Shown: positions 8,567-19,000 of the stretch, piece by piece
Layout of the letters: every line of letters starts with the position of its first letter
How positions within the stretch are numbered: position 1 is the stretch's first letter
NCBI RefSeq assembly: GCF_000472785.1
Contig: NZ_AXAL01000029.1
Location: forward strand, 1-64,000
DNA: 64,000 bases
From: Mesorhizobium loti CJ3sym
GTDB lineage: Bacteria; Pseudomonadota; Alphaproteobacteria; Rhizobiales; Rhizobiaceae
Direction: 5' to 3'
Notes under the pieces: generated by a model
What the model saw: only the letters and a program-made list of their open reading frames with translations
What the model was told of the DNA's origin: nothing
The model's database searches: none
Position numbers and translations under genes: made by a program

Positions 8567-9288
8567 GCCTGTGCCTCCACAGCCTCGACGCGCGCGGTCA
8601 GCTGGTAGCCGCCATTGCGCACCGTTTTGAACAGTGGCCCGTCGCCGGTGTCGGAGAATTTGCGGCGCAGCCGGCTCATCAGCACGTCGACAGAGCGTTC
8701 GAGCGGGTCGCGCTCGCGGCCTTGCGTCAGGTCAAGCAGCTGGTCTCGTGAGAGCAAGCGGCCGGGACGATCGAGGAACACCTGCAACAGGTCAAACTCG
8801 GCGCCGGTCAGATCGACAAGCTCGCCGCGTGCATCCATCACCTTGCGGGTGTCCGGCTCCAGCCGGTAGCTGGCGAAGCGATAAATGCGCGCGCGGGGCG
8901 CCGGCGCCTCCTCGGGGGTGGCGCGCCGCAGCACGGCGCGGATGCGGGCGGTGAGCTCGCGCGGGTTGAACGGCTTGCCGAGATAGTCGTCGGCGCCGAG
9001 CTCCAGCCCGATGATGCGGTCGACATCTTCCTTCAGCGCCGTCAGCAGGATGACGGGGACATGTGGCTTGCGGTCGCGCATGGCACGGCAGATGTCGAGG
9101 CCCGAGCCGTCCGGCAGCATGACGTCGAGCACGACGAGGTCGAACTGGCCGGCGGCGAGCTTCTGCTCGCATTCGCGCCGGTCGGCCGCCACCGAGACGC
9201 GAAAACCCTGGCCGTCGAGATAGCGGCCGAGCAGCGTCCTGATCTCGCGGTCGTCGTCAACGACGAGGATATGGGGTTGTGACTGCAT
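8563..9288 (-). CDS. OmpR-family response regulator
   Basis: A 241-aa protein starting at ATG 9288; longer open frame upstream is non-coding. The receiver domain (1-120) has the acidic pocket VVDDD, phospho-acceptor Asp55 in VVLDVMLPDGSG and Lys105 in DYLGKPF. The winged-helix output domain (about 135-235) ends RSVDVLMSRLRRKF and VRNGGYQL. It is cotranscribed with the kinase and divergent from the periplasmic protein and efflux genes. The 210-base gap between them carries repeated GGAAAC half-sites that fit an OmpR-type tandem operator. Confidence 0.94.
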   Translation of the reverse strand: MQSQPHILVVDDDREIRTLLGRYLDGQGFRVSVAADRRECEQKLAAGQFDLVVLDVMLPDGSGLDICRAMRDRKPHVPVILLTALKEDVDRIIGLELGADDYLGKPFNPRELTARIRAVLRRATPEEAPAPRARIYRFASYRLEPDTRKVMDARGELVDLTGAEFDLLQVFLDRPGRLLSRDQLLDLTQGRERDPLERSVDVLMSRLRRKFSDTGDGPLFKTVRNGGYQLTARVEAVEAQA

Positions 9289-9347
9289 GATGCGTGCCCT
9301 TTGCCTGACCGTGATTATAGGGAGCGCACGCCAAAGCGGCATGGAAA

Positions 9348-9424
9348 ATTGCAACGCAATGTTTCCAACGGGCCGCCGGAAACGTTCGGAAACAAATTGC
9401 CGCTTTGCGGAAACCTTCGGCAAC
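9348..9424. promoter_or_regulatory. Candidate response-regulator operator: palindrome plus tandem GGAAAC half-sites
   Basis: A perfect palindrome ATTGC-AAC-GCAAT lies at 9348-9360. It is followed by GTTTCC (9361-9366, inverted) and direct half-sites GGAAAC at 9378 and 9388, then GGAAAC at 9409 and the variant GGCAAC at 9419. Half-site starts within each pair are 10 bases apart, the helical-turn spacing bound by OmpR-family dimers. The sites lie between the divergent two-component and periplasmic-protein genes. Function as operator is inferred. Confidence 0.55.
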
Positions 9425-9498
9425 ATGCCGACGCGAAGCAGACAAACACGCTTCCTATCCTCAGGGCTGTCCGATGCATGAGAGAAAGGAACACCGTC

Positions 9499-10188
9499 AT
9501 GCGAAGCAGACTTCTTGCGCTCGGCCTGTTTTCCGTCGCCGCAATCCACCCCGCGTTGGCGGCACAGCCCGATGCCGGTCCCGGCGATGCGCCGCCGGTG
9601 ATGGCCCTTCAGGATAGGCCGATTCCTGGTCCGCATGGACCGATGCGGCCTGGTCCGCAAGGTTGGGGTCCGCAAGCCTTCGGTCCGGAAGCCTTTGGCC
9701 TCCACCGCATGGGACCGCCGCCGGAATTCATGCTGGCTGCCCGGCTGGCAGTGCTCGAGACGCGCGTCGGCATCCGCAGCGAGCAACTCGACGCCTGGCG
9801 CGACTATACCAGCGCGCTGCAGGCCATGCTTGCGCCGCCGCTGCATGATCGCGGCCCCGGCGGCACGGGCGGCCCCGCTGGTCCTGGCGGGCCCGAGGCC
9901 AAGGGTCCGGATGCTGGTCCGGGCGGCAAGTCCGACCCCTTCGCCTTCCAGGAAAGGCTGGCCGACGAGGTTACCGCACGCGCCGCTTCGGCCGCCAAAT
10001 TGAAGGACGCGATCGCCGAACTGCGCACCAAGCTTTCCCCCGAACAGCTCGAAATCCTCGCTTCGGCGGAACGCCCCCACGGACCACCCCCCGGTCCCTG
10101 GGGCGGCCCGCCGGAAGACGCAGCCCCACCCGGAGGTCCGCCCGATCAGGGCCGACAGCTTCCGCCACCCCAGCCCGGGAATGGCTGA
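9499..10188 (+). CDS. Periplasmic Pro/Gly-rich protein, Spy/CpxP (LTXXQ)-like
   Basis: A 229-aa protein from ATG 9499, with AGAAAGGA upstream. The signal peptide ends near HPALAAQ (about residue 22). A helical core (about 75-110 and 150-190) includes AARLAVLETRVGIRSEQLDAW and ELRTKLSPEQLEIL, the latter resembling the LTxxQ motif. It is interrupted and followed by Gly/Pro-rich low-complexity segments. Spy/CpxP-type proteins are envelope-stress chaperones or feedback inhibitors of Cpx-like kinases. Here the gene is divergent from an EnvZ-type pair, which fits that role. A strong terminator follows. Family assignment is by motif and context. Confidence 0.7.
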   Translation: MRSRLLALGLFSVAAIHPALAAQPDAGPGDAPPVMALQDRPIPGPHGPMRPGPQGWGPQAFGPEAFGLHRMGPPPEFMLAARLAVLETRVGIRSEQLDAWRDYTSALQAMLAPPLHDRGPGGTGGPAGPGGPEAKGPDAGPGGKSDPFAFQERLADEVTARAASAAKLKDAIAELRTKLSPEQLEILASAERPHGPPPGPWGGPPEDAAPPGGPPDQGRQLPPPQPGNG

Positions 10189-10206
10189 TAACTCCGAGCG
10201 GCTGCG

Positions 10207-10250
10207 CCGGCCGGCCCGGTACTCAACCCGTTCTCGGGCCGGCCGGTTTT
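10207..10250 (+). terminator. Rho-independent terminator after the periplasmic protein gene
   Basis: CCGGCCGGCCC (10207-10217) pairs perfectly with GGGCCGGCCGG (10236-10246) over 11 bp across an 18-base loop, followed directly by TTTT. It separates the periplasmic-protein transcript from the efflux operon, which therefore likely has its own promoter between 10251 and 10503. Confidence 0.85.
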
Positions 10251-10319
10251 CTCAGGGATGGCGGCTCGCCGCCATCCCAACGTTCCAACCATGCCCAATC
10301 CACAAATGGAAACACGACA

Positions 10320-10532
10320 ATGTGGGAAGCCATGATGATGCTGCGGCTGATCGCATCGGTCACCCCAAAATTCTCGCTCGGCCGGCGCGCCGGCCATGCC
10401 GCCACGCTGCCGGCCTTGCCTGCCGATACGCTGAAGGGCGCGGTGCGCCTGAGCTTCGCCGCCTGGCGGCTGTCGCTGCCGGCTTCGCAGCAGCCTAACT
10501 GCCATGGACATCATGACCGCAAGATCGCGTAA
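10320..10532 (+). CDS. Possible small protein in the leader of the efflux operon
   Basis: A 70-aa frame with G/C-rich third codon positions like real genes nearby. It has in-frame ATGs at 10332, 10335 and 10338 behind GGGAAG, and its end overlaps the start of the adaptor gene by 29 bases. No family is recognised. It may be a leader peptide, or simply non-coding DNA with the genome's base bias. It lies in the 315-base gap after the periplasmic-protein gene, which otherwise holds only the terminator. Confidence 0.3.
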   Translation: MWEAMMMLRLIASVTPKFSLGRRAGHAATLPALPADTLKGAVRLSFAAWRLSLPASQQPNCHGHHDRKIA

Positions 10533-11658
10533 GACCTATCTTGTCCTGGCGGGCGTGCTGGTCGTCCTGGTCGCTACGGCGGCGCTGGGCGCCTATGGCC
10601 GCGCGACAGTCGCCGCGCAGGTGGCGGCGCCGCGCGTCAGCCTGACGGTTGCCGTCGAAAAGGTGCGCTCGCAGGCCATCGCCTCGTCGATCAGCGCCAC
10701 CGGCACCGTCGCTGCCTGGCAGGAAGCAACCATCGGCGCCGAGACATCGGGCCTCAAATTGACCGAAGTGCTGGTTGGCGAAGGCGACCATGTGCGCGCC
10801 GGCGACGTGGTGGCGCGGCTCGACGCCTCGGTGCTGAAGGCACAGCTGGCCGAGCAAAAGGCTGCGGTCGACCAGGCCCAGGCGACGCTGGACACCGCCG
10901 TCTCCGCCGCCGGCCGCGCCGACAGGCTGCTGGCCAGCAAGGCAATCAGCGCTGAGACGGCCGAGGAAAAGACCACCGCCGTCAAGACCGGCCGGGCCGG
11001 GGTCGCGCAGGCCGAGGCCGCCGCTGAGCGGCTGCAGGCAGAGCTCGACCAGGCGACCATCCGCGCCCCCTTCGACGGCATCGTCTCCAACCGGCCCGCG
11101 GTCGCCGGCTCGATCGTCCAGGCCGGCACAGAGCTGATGAAGATCATCCGCGACAGCAGGCTGGAGGTCGGCGTGCTTGTCCCGGAAAAGGACCTGCCGG
11201 CGATCTCGGTCGGGCAGGCGGCAAATGTTGTCGATGCGTCAGGCCGGACTTTCGCCGGCAGCGTCTCCTCGATCGCGCAGACGGTCAGTTCGACGACGCG
11301 GCTCGCCACCGTCTATGTCGGGCTGGGCGTTGGCTCGGGCCTGAAGCCCGGCATGTTCGCCCGCGTCTCGATTACCGGCGCCGCCTCGCAAAGGCTCAGC
11401 GTCGCCGAGGCAGCCCTTGTCTGGCAGGACGGCAAGCCTGTTGTCTTCGTCGTCGATGCCGCCGGCAAGGCCAGCGCGCGTGCGGTGAGGGTCGGCGGGC
11501 ACCAGAATGGCCGCGTCGCCATCGAAGGCGGACTGTCGGAAGGCGACAGCGTCGTTGTCGCCGGCGCCGGTTTCCTCAGCGACGGTAATCTGGTGCGTAT
11601 CGCGGATGCGCAAGCCGGCACTGATGCCGCCGGCAAGGTGGCGGAGGCGGCGCGATGA
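10504..11658 (+). CDS. RND efflux periplasmic adaptor (membrane fusion protein)
   Basis: A 384-aa adaptor with an N-terminal membrane anchor (about 12-32). The split lipoyl/biotinyl halves are at WQEATIGAETSGLKLTEVLV and RAPFDGIVSNRP. Between them is an alpha-helical hairpin (about 110-190), then beta-barrel and membrane-proximal domains (RLEVGVLVPEKDLP, GLKPGMFARVSI). It bridges the inner-membrane pump to an outer-membrane channel. Its stop overlaps the following pump gene (ATGA). No strong Shine-Dalgarno precedes ATG 10504; ATG 10513 is an alternative. Confidence 0.9.
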   Translation: MDIMTARSRKTYLVLAGVLVVLVATAALGAYGRATVAAQVAAPRVSLTVAVEKVRSQAIASSISATGTVAAWQEATIGAETSGLKLTEVLVGEGDHVRAGDVVARLDASVLKAQLAEQKAAVDQAQATLDTAVSAAGRADRLLASKAISAETAEEKTTAVKTGRAGVAQAEAAAERLQAELDQATIRAPFDGIVSNRPAVAGSIVQAGTELMKIIRDSRLEVGVLVPEKDLPAISVGQAANVVDASGRTFAGSVSSIAQTVSSTTRLATVYVGLGVGSGLKPGMFARVSITGAASQRLSVAEAALVWQDGKPVVFVVDAAGKASARAVRVGGHQNGRVAIEGGLSEGDSVVVAGAGFLSDGNLVRIADAQAGTDAAGKVAEAAR

Positions 11659-14600
11659 ATGCCATTTCCTCCTGGTCGATCCGCAACCCGGTGCCGACCA
11701 TTGTTTTGTTCCTGTCGCTGACCATCGCCGGCCTTTACGGCTTCATGCAACTGCGCACCAACAACATGCCGGACATCGACCTGCCGACGGTCACCGTCAA
11801 CGTCTCGCAGCCGGGTGCGGCGCCCAGCGAAATGGAGGTGCAGGTGGCCCGCGTGGTCGAGAACGCCGTGGCGACGCTCGAAGGCGTCGACGACGTCTCG
11901 AGCTCGATCAGCGAGGGCTCCTCCGTCACCACGGTCGAGTTCACGCTGGGCACCGATCCCGAGACGGCGACCAACGATGTCCGCAACGCCGTGTCGGAAG
12001 TGCAGTCAAGCCTGCCGGCCGCGGCGCAGACGCCGGTCGTCGCCAAGATGAACGCATCAGGCAATTCGGTGCTGACCTATGTCGTCGAAGCGCCTTCAAT
12101 GTCGCCGGACGCGCCGAGCTGGTACATCGACAATGATGTCGCCAAGGCGCTGCTCGGCGTCGACGGTGTCTCCAAGATCACCCGTTCGGGCGGCGTCGAC
12201 CGGGTCATCCGCGTCGAGCTTGATCCGGACCGCCTTGCAGCACTCGGCATCAGCGCCGGCGATGTCAGCCAGACGCTCGCCTCCAACAACGTCAACCAGC
12301 CGGGTGGGCGCACCAGCGTCGGCGGCCAGGAGCAGTCGGTGCGCACACTGGCCAGTGCCGGAACCGTCGAGGCGCTGGCCGACACACGCATCGCGCTGAA
12401 TGGCGCTGGCGGCGTCAAGCTCTCGGACCTCGGCCGCGTGGTCGACAGCTGGGAAAAGCCGCGCCAGGCCGCCTATCTCGACGGCCGGCAGGTCGTCGCC
12501 TTCAACGTCTACCGCTCGGTCGGATCGAGCGAGATCGACGTGGTCAAGTCTGCGCGATCTGCGATCGCGAGCATCAGCGCGAAGACCGACACCGCGAAAT
12601 TCACCGAAGTCACCTCGTCGTCCGGCTTCGTGCAGGAAAGCTATGACGCCGCGTTCGAGGCGCTGTGGCTTGGCGCGCTGCTCGCCATCGGCGTCGTCTG
12701 GCTGTTCCTGCGCGACATCAGGGCGACTCTGGTGTCGGCGGTCGCCATGCCGCTGTCGCTGATCCCGACCTTCGCCGTCATGGCGGCGTTCGACATTTCG
12801 CTCAACAACATCACCTTGCTGGCGCTGTCATTGGTGGTCGGCATCCTAGTCGACGACGCCATCGTCGAGATCGAGAACATCGTGCGCCATATGCGCCAGA
12901 CCGGCGCCAGCGCCTACCAGGCGGCAATCGAGGCCGCCGACGAGATCGGGCTGGCCGTGGTCGCCACCACGGCGACCATTGTCGCGGTGTTCCTCCCGGT
13001 CGCCTTCATGCCCGGCATTCCCGGAAAATTCTTCTTCTCCTTCGCCGTCGCGGTCTGCGTGTCGGTGCTGTTCTCGCTGCTGGTGGCGCGCATGCTGACG
13101 CCGCTGATGGGCGCCTATCTGGTGCGCGCCGGCGGCCATAGCGAGGACGACATGCCGGCCTGGGTGCCGACCTATCTTTGGCTGCTGCGCAAGGCGCTCG
13201 ACCATCGCTGGATCACGCTCGTCGCCGGCATCGCCTTCTTCGCCGGTTCGCTCGGGCTGGCAACCAAACTGCCGACTGAATTCATGGCGGCGACCGATCG
13301 CGGCCGCTCGATGATTTCGGTCGAGCTGCAGCCGGGATCGACGATCGAACAGACGACCGCTGTCGTCCAGGACATCACAAGGCGCCTGAAGGACGAGCCG
13401 GCAGTGGACAGCATCTTCGCCACGATCGGCACTGCGGCCGCCTCGGGCGGCGGCCCGAACCGCGGCTCGACATCGGCTGAGGTGCGCAGCGCCAATGTCA
13501 CCGTCAATTTGAAGCCGCGTGGCGCGCGCAGGGTGAGCCAGCAGCAGTTCGAGGCCGAGGCGTCACCGAAGCTCAACGCTATTCCAGGCGCCCGCATCCA
13601 GTTCGGCGCCGACGGCTTTGCCGGCGCCAAGGTGGCGATCACGCTGGTCGGCGACGACGGCGCGGCGCTTGAAAAGGCGAGCGATGCGCTGATCGACGGG
13701 ATGAAGTCGGTGCCCGGCCTGATCAACCCGACCTCGACGGCGGCGACGACCAAGCCGGAGCTGATCGTGCGCCCCGACAGTGCCAGGGCGGCCGAACTCG
13801 GCGTCACGCCGACCGAGATCGCGGCAACGGTCAAGATCGCCACCATCGGCGACACCGACACCAGCCTGGCCAAGTTCAATCTAGGCGACCGCCAGGTGGC
13901 TGTCGTGGTGACCTTGCCCGACGGCGCCATCGACGATCCGGCGAAACTGGCCATGCTGCCGCTGATCGGCAGCAAGGGCACCGTGCCGCTGGGCGCCGTC
14001 GCCGATATCGGCTTCGATGCCGGGCCAAACAGCATCACAAGGGTCGGGCGCAGCCGCAGCGCCACGATAGAGGCGGATCTTTCCGGCATGACGCTCGGCC
14101 AGGCGACCACGGCCATCCATGCCTTGCCGGCGATGCGGAGCCTGCCCGCCGGCGTGCAGGAGCTGGCGCGGGGCGATGCCCAACGCATGCAGGAGCTGTT
14201 TTCCGGCTTTGCCACCGCGATCGCCGCCGGCATTTTGCTTATGTACCTGACGTTGGTGCTGCTTTTCCGCGGCTTCGTGCAGCCGGTGACCATCCTGGTC
14301 GCGCTGCCGCTTTCGATCGGCGGTGCGCTCGGCTTCATGCTGATTGCCGGCAAGGCGCTTGGCATATCGCCGCTGATCGGGATATTGATGCTGATGGGCA
14401 TTGCGGCCAAGAACTCGATCTTGCTTGTCGAGTACGCCTTGGTCGCTCAGAAGGAGCGTGGCATGAGCCGCTTCGACGCACTGCTCGATGCTGCCCGCAA
14501 GCGGGCACGGCCCATCGTCATGACATCGATCGCCATGGGCGCCGGCATGCTGCCGATCGCACTCGGTATCGGCGCCGACGCCGAGACGCGGGCGCCGATG

Positions 14601-14804
14601 GCGATCGCGGTGATCGGCGGGCTCATCTCCTCGACCGTGCTCAGCCTCGTCTACGTTCCGGTCGTCTACACCTTCATGGACGACATCCAGCGCTTCCTTG
14701 GCCGGCATCTCGCCCGGCTCCTGGTGGAACGATCCGACCTCGACAGCCAGACGGCGACCGCAACTCCAGCGAAAGATCATCCAGGCCATGTCTATCCAGT
14801 CTAG
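11655..14804 (+). CDS. RND-family efflux permease, first pump
   Basis: A 1049-aa inner-membrane proton-driven drug exporter with the duplicated RND topology: TM1 near residues 11-31, TM2-6 around 330-480, TM7 near 515-535 and TM8-12 around 850-1020. Two periplasmic loops lie between. Proton-relay residues are present: the acidic pair in VVGILVDDAIVEIEN and the TM10 lysine in GIAAKNSILLVEY. The C-terminus is short and hydrophilic. It is coupled to the upstream adaptor and overlaps the next adaptor by 17 bases, so both pumps sit in one operon. Substrates cannot be read from sequence. Confidence 0.95.
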   Translation: MNAISSWSIRNPVPTIVLFLSLTIAGLYGFMQLRTNNMPDIDLPTVTVNVSQPGAAPSEMEVQVARVVENAVATLEGVDDVSSSISEGSSVTTVEFTLGTDPETATNDVRNAVSEVQSSLPAAAQTPVVAKMNASGNSVLTYVVEAPSMSPDAPSWYIDNDVAKALLGVDGVSKITRSGGVDRVIRVELDPDRLAALGISAGDVSQTLASNNVNQPGGRTSVGGQEQSVRTLASAGTVEALADTRIALNGAGGVKLSDLGRVVDSWEKPRQAAYLDGRQVVAFNVYRSVGSSEIDVVKSARSAIASISAKTDTAKFTEVTSSSGFVQESYDAAFEALWLGALLAIGVVWLFLRDIRATLVSAVAMPLSLIPTFAVMAAFDISLNNITLLALSLVVGILVDDAIVEIENIVRHMRQTGASAYQAAIEAADEIGLAVVATTATIVAVFLPVAFMPGIPGKFFFSFAVAVCVSVLFSLLVARMLTPLMGAYLVRAGGHSEDDMPAWVPTYLWLLRKALDHRWITLVAGIAFFAGSLGLATKLPTEFMAATDRGRSMISVELQPGSTIEQTTAVVQDITRRLKDEPAVDSIFATIGTAAASGGGPNRGSTSAEVRSANVTVNLKPRGARRVSQQQFEAEASPKLNAIPGARIQFGADGFAGAKVAITLVGDDGAALEKASDALIDGMKSVPGLINPTSTAATTKPELIVRPDSARAAELGVTPTEIAATVKIATIGDTDTSLAKFNLGDRQVAVVVTLPDGAIDDPAKLAMLPLIGSKGTVPLGAVADIGFDAGPNSITRVGRSRSATIEADLSGMTLGQATTAIHALPAMRSLPAGVQELARGDAQRMQELFSGFATAIAAGILLMYLTLVLLFRGFVQPVTILVALPLSIGGALGFMLIAGKALGISPLIGILMLMGIAAKNSILLVEYALVAQKERGMSRFDALLDAARKRARPIVMTSIAMGAGMLPIALGIGADAETRAPMAIAVIGGLISSTVLSLVYVPVVYTFMDDIQRFLGRHLARLLVERSDLDSQTATATPAKDHPGHVYPV

Positions 14805-16065
14805 CCCGTCTTCCCGCCGCCGGCTCGCACCCTGGGCAGCAGCGCTTGCTGCCACGGTTCTTCTGGCCGCCTGTTCGCAGGAGGGAAGCAAAGCTCCCGC
14901 CGGCATGGCCGGTGCAAGCAAGCCGCAAGTCGGCGTCGTCACGCTGCACCCGCAATCGGTGGCGATAACGGCCGAACTGCCGGGACGCACGTCAGCCTCG
15001 CTGACCGCCGATGTGCGCCCGCAGGTCAACGGCATCATCCAGGCGCGACTGTTCAAGGAAGGCAGCGAGGTGGTGGTCGGGCAGCCGCTCTACCTCATCG
15101 ATCCAGCGAGCTACCAGGCATCCTATGACAGTGCGCAGGCAGCCCAGCAGAAGGCTGAAGCGGCGGTTCCGACCGCGCAGGCCAAGTTCGACCGCTATGC
15201 CGGCTTGTTGAAGCAGAACGTTGTTTCGAAACAGGATTATGACGATGCCGCGGCAACGCTGGCGCAGGCCAATGCGGATGTGGCGTCGGCCAAGGCCAGT
15301 GTCGAGACCGCACGCATCAATCTCAACTACACCAGCATCACCGCGCCGATCGCCGGCCGCATCGACAAGTCGTCGCTGACGCCAGGCGCCCTGGTCACCG
15401 CCAACCAGGACACCCTGCTCACCACCATCCGTTCGCTCGATCCGATCAATGTCGACGTCACGCAGTCGAGCACCAATCTGCTCAATCTGCGCCAGGCCAT
15501 CAATGAGGGCCGGCTGAAGTTCAGCGGCCCCAATGTCAGCGTCAAGCTGAAGCTCGAGAACGGCACCATCTACACGCAGACCGGCAAGCTGGAATTCGCC
15601 GGCGCCAATGTCGACCAGACGACAGGCACTTTCGCACTCAGGGCCGAGTTCCCCAATCCCGACCGCCTGCTGTTGCCGGGCATGTATGTGCGGGCGCTGG
15701 TCGAGGAGGGCGTTGCCCAGAACAGTTTCCTGGTGCCGCAGCGCGGCGTGACCCGCAACACCAAGGGCGAGGCGACCGCCATGGTCATCAACGCGCAGGG
15801 CAAGGTCGAGACGCGTGTGCTGGCTGTCCGCAGCAGCGTCGGCAACAACTGGTTGGTGGATTCAGGTGTCGGCGACGGCGACCGCGTCATCGTCGAGGGC
15901 CTGCAACTGGTGCGGCCCGGCGGCGATGCGACGGGCGTCGAAGTGACGATCGACGAGACAACCGGCGAGGTCAAGGACCGCGCGCAGACCTCTTCGTCCG
16001 CATCTCCCACAGCGGTGGCCGACAGTGGCCAAAAATCGGCGCAAGGCGCCTCGGCCGGGAACTGA
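14788..16065 (+). CDS. RND efflux adaptor lipoprotein (AcrA/MexA type)
   Basis: A 425-aa protein from ATG 14788; the longer frame from 14698 lies inside the upstream gene. The lipoprotein signal ends in the lipobox LLAACSQEG. The lipoyl halves are LTADVRPQVNGIIQARLF and NYTSITAPIAGRIDKS, with the hairpin in between. The beta-barrel (ANQDTLLTTIRSLDPI) and membrane-proximal domain (LLPGMYVRALVEEG) follow. This is the classical AcrA/MexA layout, unlike the TM-anchored first adaptor. It lies three bases before the second pump. Confidence 0.94.
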   Translation: MSIQSSPSSRRRLAPWAAALAATVLLAACSQEGSKAPAGMAGASKPQVGVVTLHPQSVAITAELPGRTSASLTADVRPQVNGIIQARLFKEGSEVVVGQPLYLIDPASYQASYDSAQAAQQKAEAAVPTAQAKFDRYAGLLKQNVVSKQDYDDAAATLAQANADVASAKASVETARINLNYTSITAPIAGRIDKSSLTPGALVTANQDTLLTTIRSLDPINVDVTQSSTNLLNLRQAINEGRLKFSGPNVSVKLKLENGTIYTQTGKLEFAGANVDQTTGTFALRAEFPNPDRLLLPGMYVRALVEEGVAQNSFLVPQRGVTRNTKGEATAMVINAQGKVETRVLAVRSSVGNNWLVDSGVGDGDRVIVEGLQLVRPGGDATGVEVTIDETTGEVKDRAQTSSSASPTAVADSGQKSAQGASAGN

Positions 16066-16068
16066 GCG

Positions 16069-19000
16069 ATGTCAGCATTCTTCATCAACCGGCCGATCTT
16101 CGCCTGGGTGATCGCCATCGTGATCATGCTGGGCGGACTTTTGGCGCTCACCACGCTGCCGATCTCGCAATATCCGCAGATCGCGCCGACCACCGTCAAC
16201 ATCAGCGCCACCTATCCGGGCGCCGATGCGTCGACCGTCGAGAATTCGGTGACCAAGGTCATCGAGCAAGGCATGACCGGCATCGACAATCTCGACTACA
16301 TGACGGCGACCTCGACCTCGACCGGCGCGGCCACGATCACGCTGACCTTCACCACCGCCGCCGATCCCGACACCGCCCAGGTGCAGACGCAGAACAAGCT
16401 GCAGCTGGTGCAGTCGCAGCTGCCGCAGGTGGTGCAGAGCAACGGCATCACCGTCTCCAAATCCTCGACCGGTTTCCTGATGGTCATCGGCTTCGTCTCC
16501 AGTGACGGCAAGATGAACTCGACCGATCTTGCCGACTATGTCGACAGCACCATCAACGACACGCTGAAGCGCGTCGAAGGCGTCGGCTCGACGCAGCTGT
16601 TCGGCTCCAGCTATGCCATGCGCATCTGGCTCGATCCCGACAAGCTCGCCAAATACACGCTGATGCCGAGTGACGTGGCTTCGGCGATCGAAGCGCAGAA
16701 CACCCAGGTTTCGGCCGGCCAGCTCGGCGGCATGCCGCAACGCAAGGGCCAGCAGCTCAATGCCACGGTGACCGCCAAGAGCCGGCTGCAAACCGCCGAA
16801 CAGTTCCGCAACATCATCCTGAAGAGCACGGTCGACGGCTCGCTGGTTCGCCTCAATGACGTCGCCACCGTTGAGCTCGGCGCCGAAAGCTATACGACGG
16901 CCGCCCGGTTCAATGGCCAGCCAGCGGCCGGCGTCGCGATCAATTTGGCGACCGGCGCCAACGCGATCAACACCGCGGAAGCGGTGCGCACGACGATCAA
17001 CCGGCTGAGCTCAACGTTCCCGCAAGGCGTCGAGGTCGTCTACCCCTACGACACCTCGCCCTTCGTGCGGCTATCGATCGAGGAGGTGGTCAAGACGCTG
17101 GCCGAGGCGATCGTGCTGGTGTTCCTGGTGATGTTCATCTTCCTGCAGAATCTGCGGGCGACGATCATCCCGACCATTGCCGTGCCGGTGGTGCTGCTCG
17201 GCACATTCGGCGTGCTCTCCTTCTTCGGCTATTCGGTCAACACGCTGACCATGTTCGCCATGGTGCTGGCCATCGGCCTGCTGGTCGACGACGCCATCGT
17301 CGTGGTCGAAAATGTCGAGCGCGTCATGCAGGAGGAAGATCTGTCGCCGAAAGAGGCGACGCGAAAATCGATGAACGAGATCACCGGCGCGCTGGTCGGC
17401 ATCGCCACCGTGCTGTCGGCGGTGTTCGTGCCGATGGCCTTCTTCGGCGGCTCGACCGGCATCATCTACCGGCAGTTCTCGGTGACCATCGTCTCGGCGA
17501 TGGTGCTGTCGGTGCTGGTCGCCCTGGTGCTGACGCCGGCGCTGTGCGCCACCATCCTGCGGCGGCCCAAGGACCATGCGACGCAGACCGGCCCGTTCGG
17601 CTGGTTCAACCGCGTCTTCGACCGCGGCACGACGGCCTACCGCAACGGCTCGCACGGCATCATCAACCGGTCCTGGCGCTTTCTCGTCATCTTCCTCGCC
17701 ATCGTCGTCGCCATGGGCTGGATGTTTGCCCGGCTGCCGAGCTCGTTCCTGCCGGAAGAGGACCAGGGCATCCTGATCACCAGCGTGTCGCTGCCCGTCG
17801 GCGCGACGCAGGACCGCACCGAGCGCGTGCTGGCTGAGGTGACCAACCACTATCTCAAGGACGAGAAGGACGCGGTCGCAGGGGTCTTCACCGCTTCCGG
17901 CTTCGGCTTCGGTGGCGCGGGCCAGAATGTCGGCATTGCGTTCGTGCCGATGAAGGAATTCAGCCAGCGCAAATCGCCAACCTTGTCGGCGCAAGCGGTT
18001 GCCCGCCGCGCCATGGGGGCCTTCCGAGAGATCAGGGATGCGCAGGTCTTCGCGCTTGCGCCACCCGCGATCCAGGGTTTTGGCAACACCAACGGCTTCG
18101 ATTTCTACCTGCAGGACGTCAATGGCGCCGGCCATGATGCGCTGATCCAGACGCGAAACCAGCTTCTGGGCCTCGCGGCGCAGAGCAAGCTGCTCACCGC
18201 CACAAGGCCGAATGGCCAGGAGGACCAGCCGCAATTCTCTGTCGACATCGACCAGGAAAAGGCCAGCGCGCTTGGCGTCAGCCTCGCTGACATCAACAAC
18301 ACGCTGTCGAGCGCCTGGGGCAGCGACTATGTCAATGACTTCATCGATCGCGGGCGGGTGAAGCCGGTCTATATGCAGTCGGACGCGAACTTCCGCATGC
18401 AGCCGGAAGATCTCGACAAATGGCAGGTGCGCAATGCCAGCGGCGCCATGGTGCCGTTCTCGGCCTTCGCCTCCAGCCACTGGACATTCGGCTCGCCCCG
18501 GCTTGAACGCTACAATGGTTCGGCGGCGGTCGAGATCCAGGGTGCCGCGGCGCCCGGCGTGAGTTCGGGTGCGGCCATGGACGAGATCGACAGGCTGGTG
18601 GCGCAGTTGCCGCCCGGCTATTCCCACGAATGGACCGGGCTGTCGCATCAGGAGCGGCTTTCCGGCAACCAGGCGCTGTCGCTTTATGCGATTTCGGCGC
18701 TGGTCGTGTTCCTGTGCCTGGCGGCACTTTATGAGAGCTGGTCGATCCCGTTCGCGGTCATGCTGTCGGTGCCGATCGGCATCTTCGGCGCGTTGCTGGC
18801 GGCGACCATCTTCGGCCAGACCAACGACGTCTATTTCAAGGTCGGCCTGCTGACCACGATCGGCCTTGCCGCCAAGAACGCCATCCTCATCGTCGAGTTC
18901 GCCATCGAGCGGCAGGCGGCCGGCATGGGGCTGGTCGAGGCGACGCTGGAGGCGGCACGACAACGATTGCGACCGATCCTGATGACGTCGCTGGCCTTCA

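Noticed and set aside
10181..10498. Plus-strand frame across the terminator region before the efflux operon
   Set aside because: It runs through a strong terminator hairpin and has no protein-like features.
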